In this document: one piece after another, positions 20,704-28,839 of the stretch | Numbering within the stretch: the first letter of the stretch is position 1 | How the letters are laid out: each line of letters begins with the position of its first letter | Assembly: GCA_016704895.1 (NCBI GenBank) | Contig: JADIZG010000065.1 | Span: 1 to 64,000, forward strand | Length of the DNA stretch: 64,000 bases | Direction: 5' to 3' | Source: Betaproteobacteria bacterium | GTDB lineage: Bacteria; Pseudomonadota; Gammaproteobacteria; Burkholderiales; Casimicrobiaceae | The notes under the pieces: model-generated | The model's database searches: none | What the model was told of the DNA's origin: nothing | What the model saw: the letters and a program-made list of their open reading frames with translations, nothing else | Position numbers and translations under genes: made by a program

Positions 20704-21749
20704 CAGCCGACCGCGACGCCGACGAGGCTGCCGATCGCGTAGGTGACCGCGCCGGCCGCGGCGCCCAGCGCCAGCATCCTCGCGCCCGACGCGAGCGCAT
20801 TGCGGCCGGTGAACAGCGACAGCGTCCCGCCGATCGCGAAGAGCGCCAGCGCGGTGACGCCGATCGAGATCGGCAGCGCGTTGCCGCCGTTCGCGAGGAC
20901 GAACGGCACCAGCGGCAGCAGCGCGCCGGTCGCGAACGCCCCGAACGAGCTCGCGGCGGCGCCGATCGGCGATCCCAGTTCGCCGGGGTTCAGTCCCAGC
21001 TCCTCGCGCGCGAGCGTGTCGAGCGCGTGCTCGGGATCGGCGACGATCCGCGTGGCGACCTGCTCGGCCTCGCGCTTCGGGAGGCCCTTCGCCTCGTAGA
21101 TCAGCGCGAGCTCCTGCGCCTCGGCCTCGGGGTACTGCTCGAGCTCGTCGCGCTCGAGTGCGATCTGGTACTCGAACAGCTCGCGCTGCGATCGCACCGA
21201 GACGTATTCGCCGACCGCCATCGAGAACGCACCGGCCGCGAGGCCCGCGACGCCGGCGAGCACGACCGCCCTGGCATCGGCGCCCGCGCCCGCGACGCCG
21301 AGGATCAGGCTCGCGTTCGACACGAGGCCGTCGTTCACGCCGAACACGGCGGCCCGCAGGTTGCCTCCGCTGCCCAGTCCCTTGTGGCGATGCTCCAGCG
21401 GCGCACCGGCCACGGGCGGCAGGTTCAGGTCGGTCGTGGCCGCGTCGGGCGAGGCGTAGATCTGCATGCCGCGCACCTTCATCGCCGACAGCACGCCGCG
21501 CAGGCGGCGCGGGCCGAACCATCCGACCATGCGCGCGACGAGGCGCGTGCGCGCGTCCGGCTCGAACGGTCCGGGCGGCGAGCCGCCGCGCGCGGTGAGC
21601 TGCGCGCGCCAGATCGCGCCCTGCGCCTCGGCCTCGCCCGCAAGGCGCCGGAAGAGCTCGGCGCGAGTCGTGCTCTTCTCCGCGGCCGCGCAGACCTGGT
21701 AGAGGAAGGCGGAGCGCTGCTCCTCGCGCAGGCTTTCGAGCGGATTCAT
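20703..21749 (-). CDS. VIT1/CCC1-family transporter with ferritin-like N-terminal domain
   Basis: The 348-residue protein joins an N-terminal ferritin-like, rubrerythrin-type helical domain (residues 1 to about 95) to a VIT1/CCC1 membrane domain. The latter starts HKGLGSGGNLRAAVFGVNDG, with SMAVGEYVSVRSQRE and a Glu-rich cytoplasmic stretch carrying further metal ligands. Related proteins export or store iron or manganese, using proton exchange. It is 28 bases downstream of the aldo-keto reductase and overlaps the rRNA methyltransferase start by one base, so the three genes are probably co-transcribed. Confidence 0.85.
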   Translation of the reverse strand: MNPLESLREEQRSAFLYQVCAAAEKSTTRAELFRRLAGEAEAQGAIWRAQLTARGGSPPGPFEPDARTRLVARMVGWFGPRRLRGVLSAMKVRGMQIYASPDAATTDLNLPPVAGAPLEHRHKGLGSGGNLRAAVFGVNDGLVSNASLILGVAGAGADARAVVLAGVAGLAAGAFSMAVGEYVSVRSQRELFEYQIALERDELEQYPEAEAQELALIYEAKGLPKREAEQVATRIVADPEHALDTLAREELGLNPGELGSPIGAAASSFGAFATGALLPLVPFVLANGGNALPISIGVTALALFAIGGTLSLFTGRNALASGARMLALGAAAGAVTYAIGSLVGVAVG

Positions 21750-21777
21750 CGACGGGGGTCCGAACGCGGGCGCGCGG

Positions 21778-22761
21778 TCAGGCCGGCGATCGCGCGGCGA
21801 GGACCGCGTCGATGCGCGCCATGACCTCGGGCGTGAGCGATCCCACGACGTCGATCGCCTTCAGGTTCTCGGCGATCTGCGACGCCCGGGAGGCGCCGGT
21901 GATCACCGACGAGACGTTCGGGTTCACGAGGCACCAGGCGATCGCGAGCTGCGCGAGCGTGCAGCCCAGCTCGCGCGCGATCGGCGCGAGCTGCCGGACG
22001 ACGGCGAGCTTCGCCGGGTCGGTCACGCGCTCGACGAGCCACTCGTACCCCTTGATCGTTCCGCGCGAGCCCGCCGGGATGCCGTCGTTGTACTTGCCGG
22101 TCAGCAGTCCCGACGCGAGCGGGCTCCAGGTCGTGGTCCCCAGCCCGATGTCGCGGTAGAGGCGCGCGTACTCGCGCTCGACGCGGTCGCGGTGGAGCAG
22201 GTTGTACTGCGGCTGCTCGGTCACCGGCTTGTGCATGTTGCGTCGGTCGGCGACGTGCCAGGCCTGCGCGATCTCCTCGGCGCTCCATTCCGACGTTCCC
22301 CAGTAGACGGCGCGGCCCGAGGTGACGATGTCGTGCATCGCGTGCACCGTCTCCTCGATCGTCGTCTCGGGGTCGGGCCGGTGGCAGTAGACGAGGTCGA
22401 CGTAGTCGAGCTTCAGGCGCTCGAGCGACGCGTCGATGCCCTGCAGCAGGTACTTGCGGTTGAGCGTCGCCTTCTCGTTGACGCCGTCGTGGAGGCCCCA
22501 GTAGAACTTGGTCGAGACCAGGTAGCTCGACCGCCGCCACCCGGCCTTCGCGAGCGCCTCGCCCATGATGACTTCCGACTGGCCCTTCGCGTACACCTCC
22601 GCGTTGTCGAAGAAATTGACGCCGGCGTCGTAGGCGGCCGTCATGCACTCGAGCGCTGCGTCGACGCCGACCTGGTTGCCGTAGGTCACCCAGGAGCCGA
22701 GGGACAGGGCGCTCACCTTGACGCCGGAGCGTCCGAGGCGGCGATAGGGCATCGTGGTCAT
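21778..22761 (-). CDS. Aldo/keto reductase, voltage-gated potassium channel beta-like
   Basis: The 327-residue TIM-barrel protein has the AKR catalytic tetrad in [10 protein letters not shown] (D52, Y57), STKFYW (K85) and YCHRPDP (H127), plus the NADPH-binding region near [13 protein letters not shown]. The closest subgroup is the Kv-beta-like reductases ([25 protein letters not shown]), NADPH-dependent enzymes acting on a range of aldehydes and ketones; the substrate cannot be assigned. The start at 22761 (MTTMPYRR) is chosen because the long upstream frame has no similarity. No clear Shine-Dalgarno is visible. Confidence 0.9.
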   Translation of the reverse strand: MTTMPYRRLGRSGVKVSALSLGSWVTYGNQVGVDAALECMTAAYDAGVNFFDNAEVYAKGQSEVIMGEALAKAGWRRSSYLVSTKFYWGLHDGVNEKATLNRKYLLQGIDASLERLKLDYVDLVYCHRPDPETTIEETVHAMHDIVTSGRAVYWGTSEWSAEEIAQAWHVADRRNMHKPVTEQPQYNLLHRDRVEREYARLYRDIGLGTTTWSPLASGLLTGKYNDGIPAGSRGTIKGYEWLVERVTDPAKLAVVRQLAPIARELGCTLAQLAIAWCLVNPNVSSVITGASRASQIAENLKAIDVVGSLTPEVMARIDAVLAARSPA

Positions 22762-22818
22762 CGGGAATATTCGCGTGGAGAGGTCCGAAACGCGCGCGGG
22801 CCGCGGGGATCGCGGCGC

Positions 22819-22824
22819 TAGAAT
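22819..22824 (+). promoter_or_regulatory. Candidate -10 element of the S9 peptidase gene
   Basis: TAGAAT lies 33 bases before the ATG, and AAGGA precedes the start. No matching -35 was found, so this is a tentative call. Confidence 0.35.
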
Positions 22825-22857
22825 CGACCTTCGATTGTACCCGCAAGGACGTCCCCG

Positions 22858-24936
22858 ATGCCCGCTCGCCGTCCGCCCCTCTCCGTCGACGCACTGTGGT
22901 CGATCGTCCGCATCGGCACGCCGACGCTCTCGCCCGACGGATCGCTCGCGTGCGCGTCGGCCACGCGCTACGCGATGGAGAAGAACGAGGGCGCGACCGA
23001 GCTCTGGCTCTATCCGGCGCGGCCCTCCCGCAGCGCGCGCCCGCGGCGGCTTACGGCGGGCGACAAGGACAGCGGGCCCGCGTGGTCGCCCGACGGGCGC
23101 CTGATCGCGTTCACCGCGAAGCGCCGCGACGACGAGGTGCCGCAGGTCTACGTGATCGCGCCCGACGGCGGCGAAGCGAGGCGCGTGACGACGCTCGCGA
23201 CGGGTTGCGCGTCGGTGCGCTGGTTCGCCGACGGCAGGCGCCTCGCGTTCATCTCGTGGGTGTGGGCGGACCTCCCGACCGACGCGGCGCAGGCGAAGCG
23301 CCTGAAGGAGCGCAAGGAGACGAAGGTCAAGGTGCACGCGACCGAGCGCGCGGAATACCGCTACTGGGACCACTGGCTCACCGAGGGTCGCGAGCCGCAC
23401 GTGTTCGTGTGCGACGTCGCGACCGGGCGCTGCCGCGACGCGCTCGCGGGCACCGGGCTCTCGCTGCCGCCCTGGGAGCCGTCGACGCAGGAATTCGACG
23501 TCGCGCCGGACGGTCGCGAGATCGCGATCACCGCGGACCTCGCCGACGAGCCGGGCATGCTGCACCGGACCGACGTCGTCACCGTCGACCTCGCGACGCG
23601 GCGCAAGCGCGTGCTGACCGCCGCGACGGGCCGCTCCGACGGCGCGCCGCGCTACTCGCCGGACGGGCGCGTGATCGCCTACACGTCGCACGACACCGAG
23701 CGCTCGCACGTCGACCAGGGGCATCTCGAGCTGGTCGCCCGGCGGGGCGGGCCCGCGCAGGCGGTCGGTAAGGCGTTCGACCGCGCGGTGGGGCAGGTGC
23801 AGTGGGCACCCGATGGCCGGTCGCTGCTGTTCACCGCCGAGGATCGCGGACGCACCGGCGTGTGGCGGCTGTCCGCGGGATCGACGCGCCCGACGCTCGT
23901 CGTGCCCGGCGGCACCGTCGGCGGATTCGCGCAGTCGAAGGACGGCGGGACGATCGTGTGCGATCGGTCCAGCTCGCAGCATCCGCCCGCGCTGTTCGCG
24001 TGCGCCGGGGACGGCAGCGACGAGCGCGCGCTCGAGACGACGAACGCGGCGCTGCTCGCGCGGCACGCGCTCGGCGAGACCCGCGAGATCACGCTGAAAG
24101 GGTGGGGCGGCGAACCGGTGCAGGTGTGGCTCGTGTTTCCCCCGGGATTCGACCCGAAGCGCAAGTGGCCGCTGATGCACTCGATCCATGGCGGCCCGCA
24201 CGCGGCGCACGGCGACGTCTGGCACTTCCGGTGGAACGCGCAGGTGTTCGCGGGCCGCGGCTACGTCGTCGCCATGGTCAACTACCACGGCTCGTCGGGC
24301 TTCGGGCAGGCGTTCCTCGAGACGATCGTCGCGCGTTACGGCGAGAAGGAGTTCGCCGACATCGAGGCGGCGACCGACCACCTGCTGCGCGCCGGCTACG
24401 TCGACCGCACGCGACTCGTCGGGACCGGCGGCAGCTACGGCGGCTTCATGGCCGCGTACATGAACGGCCACACCGACCGCTACACGAGCTACGTGTGCCA
24501 CGCCGGCTGCTACGACTGGGTGAGCATGATGGCGACCGACGGCTACATGTGGTTCCACCGCGAGCTGGGCGCGTGGCACTGGGACGACGAGGCGCGCGTG
24601 CTGCGCCAGTCGCCGCACCATCACGTCGGACGGGCGAAGACGCCGACGCTGGTCGTGCACGGCGAGCAGGACTTCCGCGTGCCCGCCACGCAGGCGCTGC
24701 AGTACTACCACACGCTGAAGGCGAAGGGCGTCGAGGCGCGGCTCGTCTATTTCCCGGACGAGAACCACTGGATCCTCAAGCCGCAGAACTCGCTCCGCTG
24801 GTACGGCGAGTTCTTCGACTGGATCGCCCGGCGCGCACCGGGCGGCGGCCGGGCCGCCGCGCGACGCCAGCCGCGGGGTGGGCAGCCCGCCAAGCGCGCC
24901 GGACGGCGTCGGCCGGGAACCGCAGCGACGTCCTAG
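22858..24936 (+). CDS. S9-family prolyl oligopeptidase-like serine peptidase
   Basis: The 692-residue protein has an N-terminal beta-propeller built of WD40-like/TolB repeats ([36 protein letters not shown]) and a C-terminal alpha/beta-hydrolase domain. The catalytic triad is visible as GTGGSYGGF (S526), HGEQDFRVP (D605) and DENHWILKP (H637), as in acylaminoacyl peptidases. No signal peptide is seen, so it is probably cytoplasmic and degrades short peptides. The last 25 residues are a basic, low-complexity tail. A good AAGGA lies upstream. Its stop shares bases with that of the convergent DksA/TraR gene. Confidence 0.93.
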   Translation: MPARRPPLSVDALWSIVRIGTPTLSPDGSLACASATRYAMEKNEGATELWLYPARPSRSARPRRLTAGDKDSGPAWSPDGRLIAFTAKRRDDEVPQVYVIAPDGGEARRVTTLATGCASVRWFADGRRLAFISWVWADLPTDAAQAKRLKERKETKVKVHATERAEYRYWDHWLTEGREPHVFVCDVATGRCRDALAGTGLSLPPWEPSTQEFDVAPDGREIAITADLADEPGMLHRTDVVTVDLATRRKRVLTAATGRSDGAPRYSPDGRVIAYTSHDTERSHVDQGHLELVARRGGPAQAVGKAFDRAVGQVQWAPDGRSLLFTAEDRGRTGVWRLSAGSTRPTLVVPGGTVGGFAQSKDGGTIVCDRSSSQHPPALFACAGDGSDERALETTNAALLARHALGETREITLKGWGGEPVQVWLVFPPGFDPKRKWPLMHSIHGGPHAAHGDVWHFRWNAQVFAGRGYVVAMVNYHGSSGFGQAFLETIVARYGEKEFADIEAATDHLLRAGYVDRTRLVGTGGSYGGFMAAYMNGHTDRYTSYVCHAGCYDWVSMMATDGYMWFHRELGAWHWDDEARVLRQSPHHHVGRAKTPTLVVHGEQDFRVPATQALQYYHTLKAKGVEARLVYFPDENHWILKPQNSLRWYGEFFDWIARRAPGGGRAAARRQPRGGQPAKRAGRRRPGTAATS

Positions 24937-25328
24937 GCGGCGCCGCCCCGGGCGGCCGCCCGGCGTTCGACGGCCTCCTGGCAGCCGACGCAGCGCGACG
25001 CGGCGGGATACGCGTGGAGCCGTGCCGCGGGGATCGGCTCGTCGCAGTCGACGCACTGCCCGTAGCCGCCCTCCGACATCCGCCTGAGCGCGCCCTCGAC
25101 CTCGGCGATCTCGGCGACCTCGCGGGCGACCATCGCGATGTCGAAGCCCTGCATGGCGTCGGCGACCGCCCAGTCGTCGGTGTCCTCCAGGCGGTTTCGA
25201 AGCGCCATCGTCTCCGGGTCGTCGTGGTCGGCGAAGAGCTCGCGTATGGCGGAGCGCAACTCGCGGTGACGCTGGCGGAGCCGGTCGGCGAGGTGGCGGA
25301 GGTCGGGGTCGGTCAGGGGCATGCTCAT
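24933..25328 (-). CDS. DksA/TraR-type C4 zinc-finger protein
   Basis: The 131-residue protein has a coiled-coil N-terminal half and a C-terminal zinc finger with four cysteines (C92, C95, C113, C116) and the arrangement [16 protein letters not shown] of the DksA/TraR family. Members bind in the RNA polymerase secondary channel and alter initiation. This one is shorter than DksA and closer to the TraR-like stand-alone proteins common in Betaproteobacteria. The start at 25328 (MSMPLTD) is preferred because the upstream frame lacks similarity. It diverges from the heat-shock gene. Confidence 0.85.
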   Translation of the reverse strand: MSMPLTDPDLRHLADRLRQRHRELRSAIRELFADHDDPETMALRNRLEDTDDWAVADAMQGFDIAMVAREVAEIAEVEGALRRMSEGGYGQCVDCDEPIPAARLHAYPAASRCVGCQEAVERRAAARGGAA

Positions 25329-25438
25329 CGGGCACCGGGCGGAGTCGAGGCGCAACGGGCGCCTGCCGTGATCGTGGCCGATCGGGGAACCCGCGGGCTT
25401 GACGGGCATCAACGTCGAGCCCGCGTGCGCTCCGGGGC

Positions 25439-25467
25439 CTTGAAAGGCCGGTGCAGGCGCCCATCTA
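25439..25467 (+). promoter_or_regulatory. Sigma-32 (RpoH) type promoter of hsp20
   Basis: CTTGAAA (25439-25445) and CCCATCTA (25460-25467) match the -35 (CTTGAA) and -10 (CCCATnT) of E. coli sigma-32 promoters, with 15 bases between CTTGAA and CCCATCTA. It lies about 90 bases upstream of the Hsp20 start, in the right orientation. Confidence 0.75.
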
Positions 25468-25554
25468 GGGTCGTGACAGGCCCGCCGTGCACCAGGATCC
25501 GCCGGCGGCGCACTGCCCCCCAACACGAGCGACTGCAACGACAGGAGACTAACC

Positions 25555-25977
25555 ATGACGCGCGTCCAAGTCTACGATCCCTTCGCCGCCAGCGGCATCG
25601 ACGACCTCTTCCGCGGCTTCTTCGCCCCGGTGCGCCGGGACTCGGATACCCCGGTGAGCATCAAGGTCGACGTGACCGAGAACGACAAGGGCTACGTCGT
25701 CCACGCCGAGGTTCCCGGCGTCAAGAAGGACGACATCCACGTGACGATCGAGGGCAACCAGGTCTCGATCAGCGCGGAGGTCAAGCGCGAAACCGAGAAG
25801 AAGGAAGGCGACCGCGTCCTGCGTTCGGAGCGCTACTGCGGAAGCAGCTACCGCAGCTTCGTCCTGCCGAGCGACATCGACGAGGCGGCGAGCGAGGCGA
25901 AGTACGACAACGGCGTGCTCGAGCTCAAGCTCGCGAAGAAGGCGGCCGTGACCGGTCGCAAGCTCGCGATCTCGTAA
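25555..25977 (+). CDS. Small heat shock protein, Hsp20/alpha-crystallin family
   Basis: The 140-residue protein carries an alpha-crystallin domain at about residues 34-130 with the expected strands (VSIKVDVTENDKGYVVHAEV, DDIHVTIEGNQVSISAEV) and the closing GVLELKLAKK. The short N-terminal arm YDPFAASGIDDLFRGFF is typical of bacterial class A proteins. The C-terminal IxI anchor is not seen, which may limit oligomer size. It holds unfolding proteins for refolding by DnaK/ClpB. The Shine-Dalgarno AGGAGA is well placed, and a sigma-32-type promoter lies upstream. Confidence 0.93.
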   Translation: MTRVQVYDPFAASGIDDLFRGFFAPVRRDSDTPVSIKVDVTENDKGYVVHAEVPGVKKDDIHVTIEGNQVSISAEVKRETEKKEGDRVLRSERYCGSSYRSFVLPSDIDEAASEAKYDNGVLELKLAKKAAVTGRKLAIS

Positions 25978-25993
25978 CCCGGAACGGCGCAGG

Positions 25994-26016
25994 AGGGGGG
26001 CCGCGCAGGCCTCCCT
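25994..26016. terminator. Hairpin between convergent hsp20 and KTSC genes
   Basis: AGGGGGGCC (25994-26002) pairs with GGCCTCCCT (26008-26016) across a 5-base loop, with a single G-T wobble. There is no real T tract. It sits between the two convergent stop codons, so it could serve both genes. Confidence 0.5.
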
Positions 26017-26022
26017 TCGGCG

Positions 26023-26232
26023 TCAGCGCACGCGCTTCGCGACGAATTCCTCGTCGACGTTGTCGCGGAAATAGCTCCACGGCGACGACGCGCTGGCGAG
26101 GCGCCGCCAGATCTCGGGCGACACGCCCGAGTACTCGAACGTGCCCGACGTGAGCTCGATGACGAGCTTCCGGGTGCGCTCGTCGTAGCCGGCGGCCCTC
26201 AGATTGCCGCCGTTCATCGGCTTCATCTCCAT
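26023..26232 (-). CDS. KTSC-domain protein
   Basis: The 69-residue protein is essentially one KTSC domain (LRAAGYDERTRKLVIELTSG, then FEYSGVSPEIWRRLASA and a C-terminal FRDNVDEEFVAKRV). The domain is named after conserved residues in lysyl-tRNA synthetase-associated and stand-alone proteins; its function is unknown. The ATG at 26232 is chosen because the family begins there and the longer upstream frame is low-complexity. Confidence 0.8.
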   Translation of the reverse strand: MEMKPMNGGNLRAAGYDERTRKLVIELTSGTFEYSGVSPEIWRRLASASSPWSYFRDNVDEEFVAKRVR

Positions 26233-26425
26233 TGCGCTCCTCCCGCGCGGTCGCGCCGTTGCGTGCCTTCGCCGCCGGGGTGACTCCGCGCGCCACGCGC
26301 TTTGCCGCCGCACGGGACCGACGCGTCCCCGCGGCGCCGGCGAGTATGGTCGCGCCCCTGGGCGGGTCAATCACCGCCGGCCCCAGGCCGGACGGCGTGC
26401 CGCGCATGCGCAGTCGCGGGCGGAC

Positions 26426-26431
26426 TATACT
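26426..26431 (+). promoter_or_regulatory. Candidate -10 element placing YIP1 gene on a leaderless mRNA
   Basis: TATACT ends 8 bases before the ATG at 26440. Initiation at the normal distance would fall on or next to the start codon. No -35 box and no Shine-Dalgarno were seen. Confidence 0.35.
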
Positions 26432-26439
26432 GGCCGGCG

Positions 26440-27015
26440 ATGCGGTCCTTCCTTCGGCGCATCCTGTCGCTCATCCTGACGCCGAACCAGGCGTGGGACG
26501 AGATCGCGCGCGAGCCCGCGTCGGTCGACCTCCTGATCCGCCGCTACATCGTGCCGCTCGCGCTGCTCGCGCCGGTGGCGACGGTGATCGGCATGCAGAC
26601 CTTCGACGCGAGGTGGTCCCCTGCGCACGGCTACCTCGTGCCGCAGGAAGCGATCTGGTCGGCGGGCGCCACGACGCTGTTCGCGTCGATCGTCTCGATC
26701 TTCGTGCTTGCCGGAATCTTCGTCCTGATCGCGCCGATGTACGGCAGCTCGCGCCACTATCCGTCCGCGCTCAAGGTCGCGACCTATGGGGCGGTGCCGG
26801 TCCTCGTGGCGGGAGCGCTCCTGATCCTGCCGGTGATGGTGATGATCTCGGTCGTCGCGCTGTGCCACACGCTGTACCTGTACTGGATCGGCGTGCGGCG
26901 GGTGCTCGACGTGCCCGAGGAAGCGCGCACCGAGTTCATCGGCATCTCGCTGACGATGCTCGGGGGCCTCTCGTCGCTCCTCGGCGCCGCGCTGTCGAGC
27001 GTGGGCCTCTTCTGA
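26440..27015 (+). CDS. YIP1-family integral membrane protein
   Basis: The 191-residue protein has an N-terminal amphipathic stretch (LTPNQAWDEIAREPAS, the typical start of bacterial Yip1 proteins) and about five predicted membrane helices. The family is uncharacterised in bacteria; the eukaryotic namesake acts in vesicle traffic, which does not apply here. The start at 26440 is preferred because similarity begins at MRSFLRRILSL. It ends 9 bases before the convergent msrA stop. Confidence 0.85.
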   Translation: MRSFLRRILSLILTPNQAWDEIAREPASVDLLIRRYIVPLALLAPVATVIGMQTFDARWSPAHGYLVPQEAIWSAGATTLFASIVSIFVLAGIFVLIAPMYGSSRHYPSALKVATYGAVPVLVAGALLILPVMVMISVVALCHTLYLYWIGVRRVLDVPEEARTEFIGISLTMLGGLSSLLGAALSSVGLF

Positions 27016-27024
27016 CGCCGCGGC

Positions 27025-27648
27025 TCACTTGCCGGCGCGCTCGCCCCAGAGCTGCTTCAATCGCGCGTCGCGGCCGCAGCCGGTGCGGTAGTACGAGTAG
27101 CGCACCGGATTCTTCTGGTAGTAGTCCTGGTGGTAGTCCTCGGCGGGCCAGAACTCGCCGGCGTCGACGACCGGCGTCACGATCGCGCCCTTGAACGGCT
27201 TCGATTGCTCGAGCGCCGCCTTCGACGCCTCCGCGGCCTTGCGCTGCTCGGGCGAGCCCACGAAGATCGCGGTCCGGTATTGCGATCCGGCGTCGCAGAA
27301 CTGCCGGTCCTTCACCGTCGGGTCGATGTTGACCCAGAACACGTCGAGCAGCTTCTCGTAGCTCACCTTCGACGGGTCGTAGAGCACCTGCACGACCTCG
27401 GTGTGGCCGGTCGCGCCGCCCGACACCTCCTCGTAGGTCGGGTTCTTCTTCGCACCGCCCATGTAGCCCGACGTCGTCGACAGGACGCCGGGCAGCTTGT
27501 CGTAGGGCGGCTCCATGCACCAGAAGCATCCGCCGGCGAACGTCGCGACCGCCGTCGTCGGCTTCGCGGGGGACGCGGGCGCCTGCCCCTGCGCGACGGG
27601 CGCGAGGGCGACGAGCGAGACGAGCGTGGCGGCGAGCAGGGTCTTCAT
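27025..27648 (-). CDS. msrA: Periplasmic peptide-methionine (S)-S-oxide reductase
   Basis: The 207-residue protein has a signal peptide (residues 1 to about 22, ending AQGQ) and an MsrA domain with the active-site motif GGCFWCMEPPYDKL (C41), followed by TGHTEVVQV and the C-terminal AEDYHQDYYQKNP. It repairs oxidised methionines outside the cytoplasm, presumably taking electrons from a periplasmic thiol system. The start is supported by GGAG seven bases upstream. No MsrB partner is seen in the window. Confidence 0.95.
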   Translation of the reverse strand: MKTLLAATLVSLVALAPVAQGQAPASPAKPTTAVATFAGGCFWCMEPPYDKLPGVLSTTSGYMGGAKKNPTYEEVSGGATGHTEVVQVLYDPSKVSYEKLLDVFWVNIDPTVKDRQFCDAGSQYRTAIFVGSPEQRKAAEASKAALEQSKPFKGAIVTPVVDAGEFWPAEDYHQDYYQKNPVRYSYYRTGCGRDARLKQLWGERAGK

Positions 27649-27762
27649 CGAGGCTCCGGGGGAAACGGCGTTCCCGGTACGGTCGCGCGGCGGGCCGGAT
27701 CGCTTACGCGAGCGGCCCGTCTTTCGCGTTGCGGCCGACGTCGGCACCGGCGGCCGCCCGGG

Positions 27763-28155
27763 TCAGGCCTGCGGGCGCATCCGGTCCTTGGCGTCGAAAT
27801 AGGCGCGTGCGTGCTTGAGCAACTGGCCGTCCGACGGATGGTCCGCGCTTTCGATGCCGACGATCTTGTCGGCGGTCGGCGCGTCGTGCTTCTTCCACCA
27901 GTCGTAGAGGTGCAGCTTCGCCGCTGCCGGCCCGGTCAGGAGCACTTCGCTCGAACCCTTCACCGCCTCGGCGACCTTGCGGCAGAACTCCGGGTCCTCG
28001 GTGCCGTGCCGACCTGAGACCGACCCGCTGCGGTGATGGATCTGGCGGTCCCCGCCGTGCGCGTGAACCAGCGCGGCCTCGGCCTCGTCTTTCCCGAAGC
28101 GGATGACGTGGGCCTCACGGTGGTCGACCCAGATGACGGCGTGGTAATGACTCAT
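27763..28155 (-). CDS. Conserved small protein, eRF1/host-attachment-like family
   Basis: The 130-residue cytoplasmic protein begins MSHYHAVIWVDHREAHVIRF and contains EVLLTGPAAAKLHLYDWWKK and DHPSDGQLLKHARAYFDAKD. The pattern matches a family common in Betaproteobacteria, sometimes labelled translational machinery protein, whose fold recalls the third domain of eRF1 and the bacterial host-attachment family. No function is established. It lies 114 bases upstream of msrA on the same strand, in its own transcription unit or loosely linked to it. Confidence 0.6.
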   Translation of the reverse strand: MSHYHAVIWVDHREAHVIRFGKDEAEAALVHAHGGDRQIHHRSGSVSGRHGTEDPEFCRKVAEAVKGSSEVLLTGPAAAKLHLYDWWKKHDAPTADKIVGIESADHPSDGQLLKHARAYFDAKDRMRPQA

Positions 28156-28363
28156 CGCTTTCCTTGTGCGTTGCGTTCCAGCCCCCTCGGCCAGCCCGAT
28201 GCAGCCATTTTACCCCGCCCGTCTCGCGTCTCCCGGCGACGTCGTGGATACGGCGCCGGGCTTGATGCAGATCAGCATCGGAGCGTGCGGCGGCAACGTT
28301 CGGGCCTGGAACGTGTCGAAATAAGTGAGGCGGGCATGGGCCCCGCGCGACAAGGGAGCAACG

Positions 28364-28753
28364 ATGAAATCGATGACGACGGTGCTGGCGCTGGCGCTGC
28401 TGGCGAGCGGCGCGGCGGTGGCCCACGGCGGGAAGGGGGGCGGCGCGATGCACGGCGGGCAGGGAGAGGCGGGAATGGGCGCCTGCGCGATGAAGCCGGG
28501 CTCCGCGGAGACCGCCGGTGCGGACGCGTGTCCGATGCACGAAGGGCGCGGGATGGGAGGGCGCATGGGGATGAACGCCGCCCCGGGTGGCGCTGAAGGC
28601 TGTCCGATGCATGCCGGCGCCGGTCCTCAGGGCAAGGCCGGCGGCCCCCCCCGGGACGGTCAGGGCAGGGGCATGCGGCACGAAGGGATGCAGATGCATC
28701 GGGGGGCCGCAGGAGCGGGCGGCGCGGCGGCACCCGAGGCGCCCGCCAAGTAG
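28364..28753 (+). CDS. Exported Cys/Met/His/Gly-rich protein, putative metal binder
   Basis: The signal peptide (residues 1 to about 20, ending AAVAHG) precedes 110 residues very rich in Gly, Met, His and Ala. Three near-repeats, ACAMKPG, ACPMHEG and GCPMHAG, carry Cys-x-Met-His clusters that suggest copper or another soft metal. RHEGMQMHRG near the end adds further ligands. It has no recognised domain beyond this composition. The Shine-Dalgarno AAGGGAG is clear. A hairpin follows at 28770-28793. Metal binding is inferred from composition only. Confidence 0.65.
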   Translation: MKSMTTVLALALLASGAAVAHGGKGGGAMHGGQGEAGMGACAMKPGSAETAGADACPMHEGRGMGGRMGMNAAPGGAEGCPMHAGAGPQGKAGGPPRDGQGRGMRHEGMQMHRGAAGAGGAAAPEAPAK

Positions 28754-28769
28754 TGCGCGGGCGGACCAA

Positions 28770-28793
28770 CCGGTCGCCCGACGGGGCGACCGG
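28770..28793 (+). terminator. Perfect 10-bp hairpin after the metal-binding protein gene
   Basis: CCGGTCGCCC (28770-28779) pairs with GGGCGACCGG (28784-28793) across GACG. No T tract follows, so it may be an attenuator or an mRNA-stabilising stem rather than a full terminator. Confidence 0.45.
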
Positions 28794-28839
28794 CGATTCG
28801 CGTAGGATGCCGGCGTCGTACGACTCCCGATTCGCGCCG

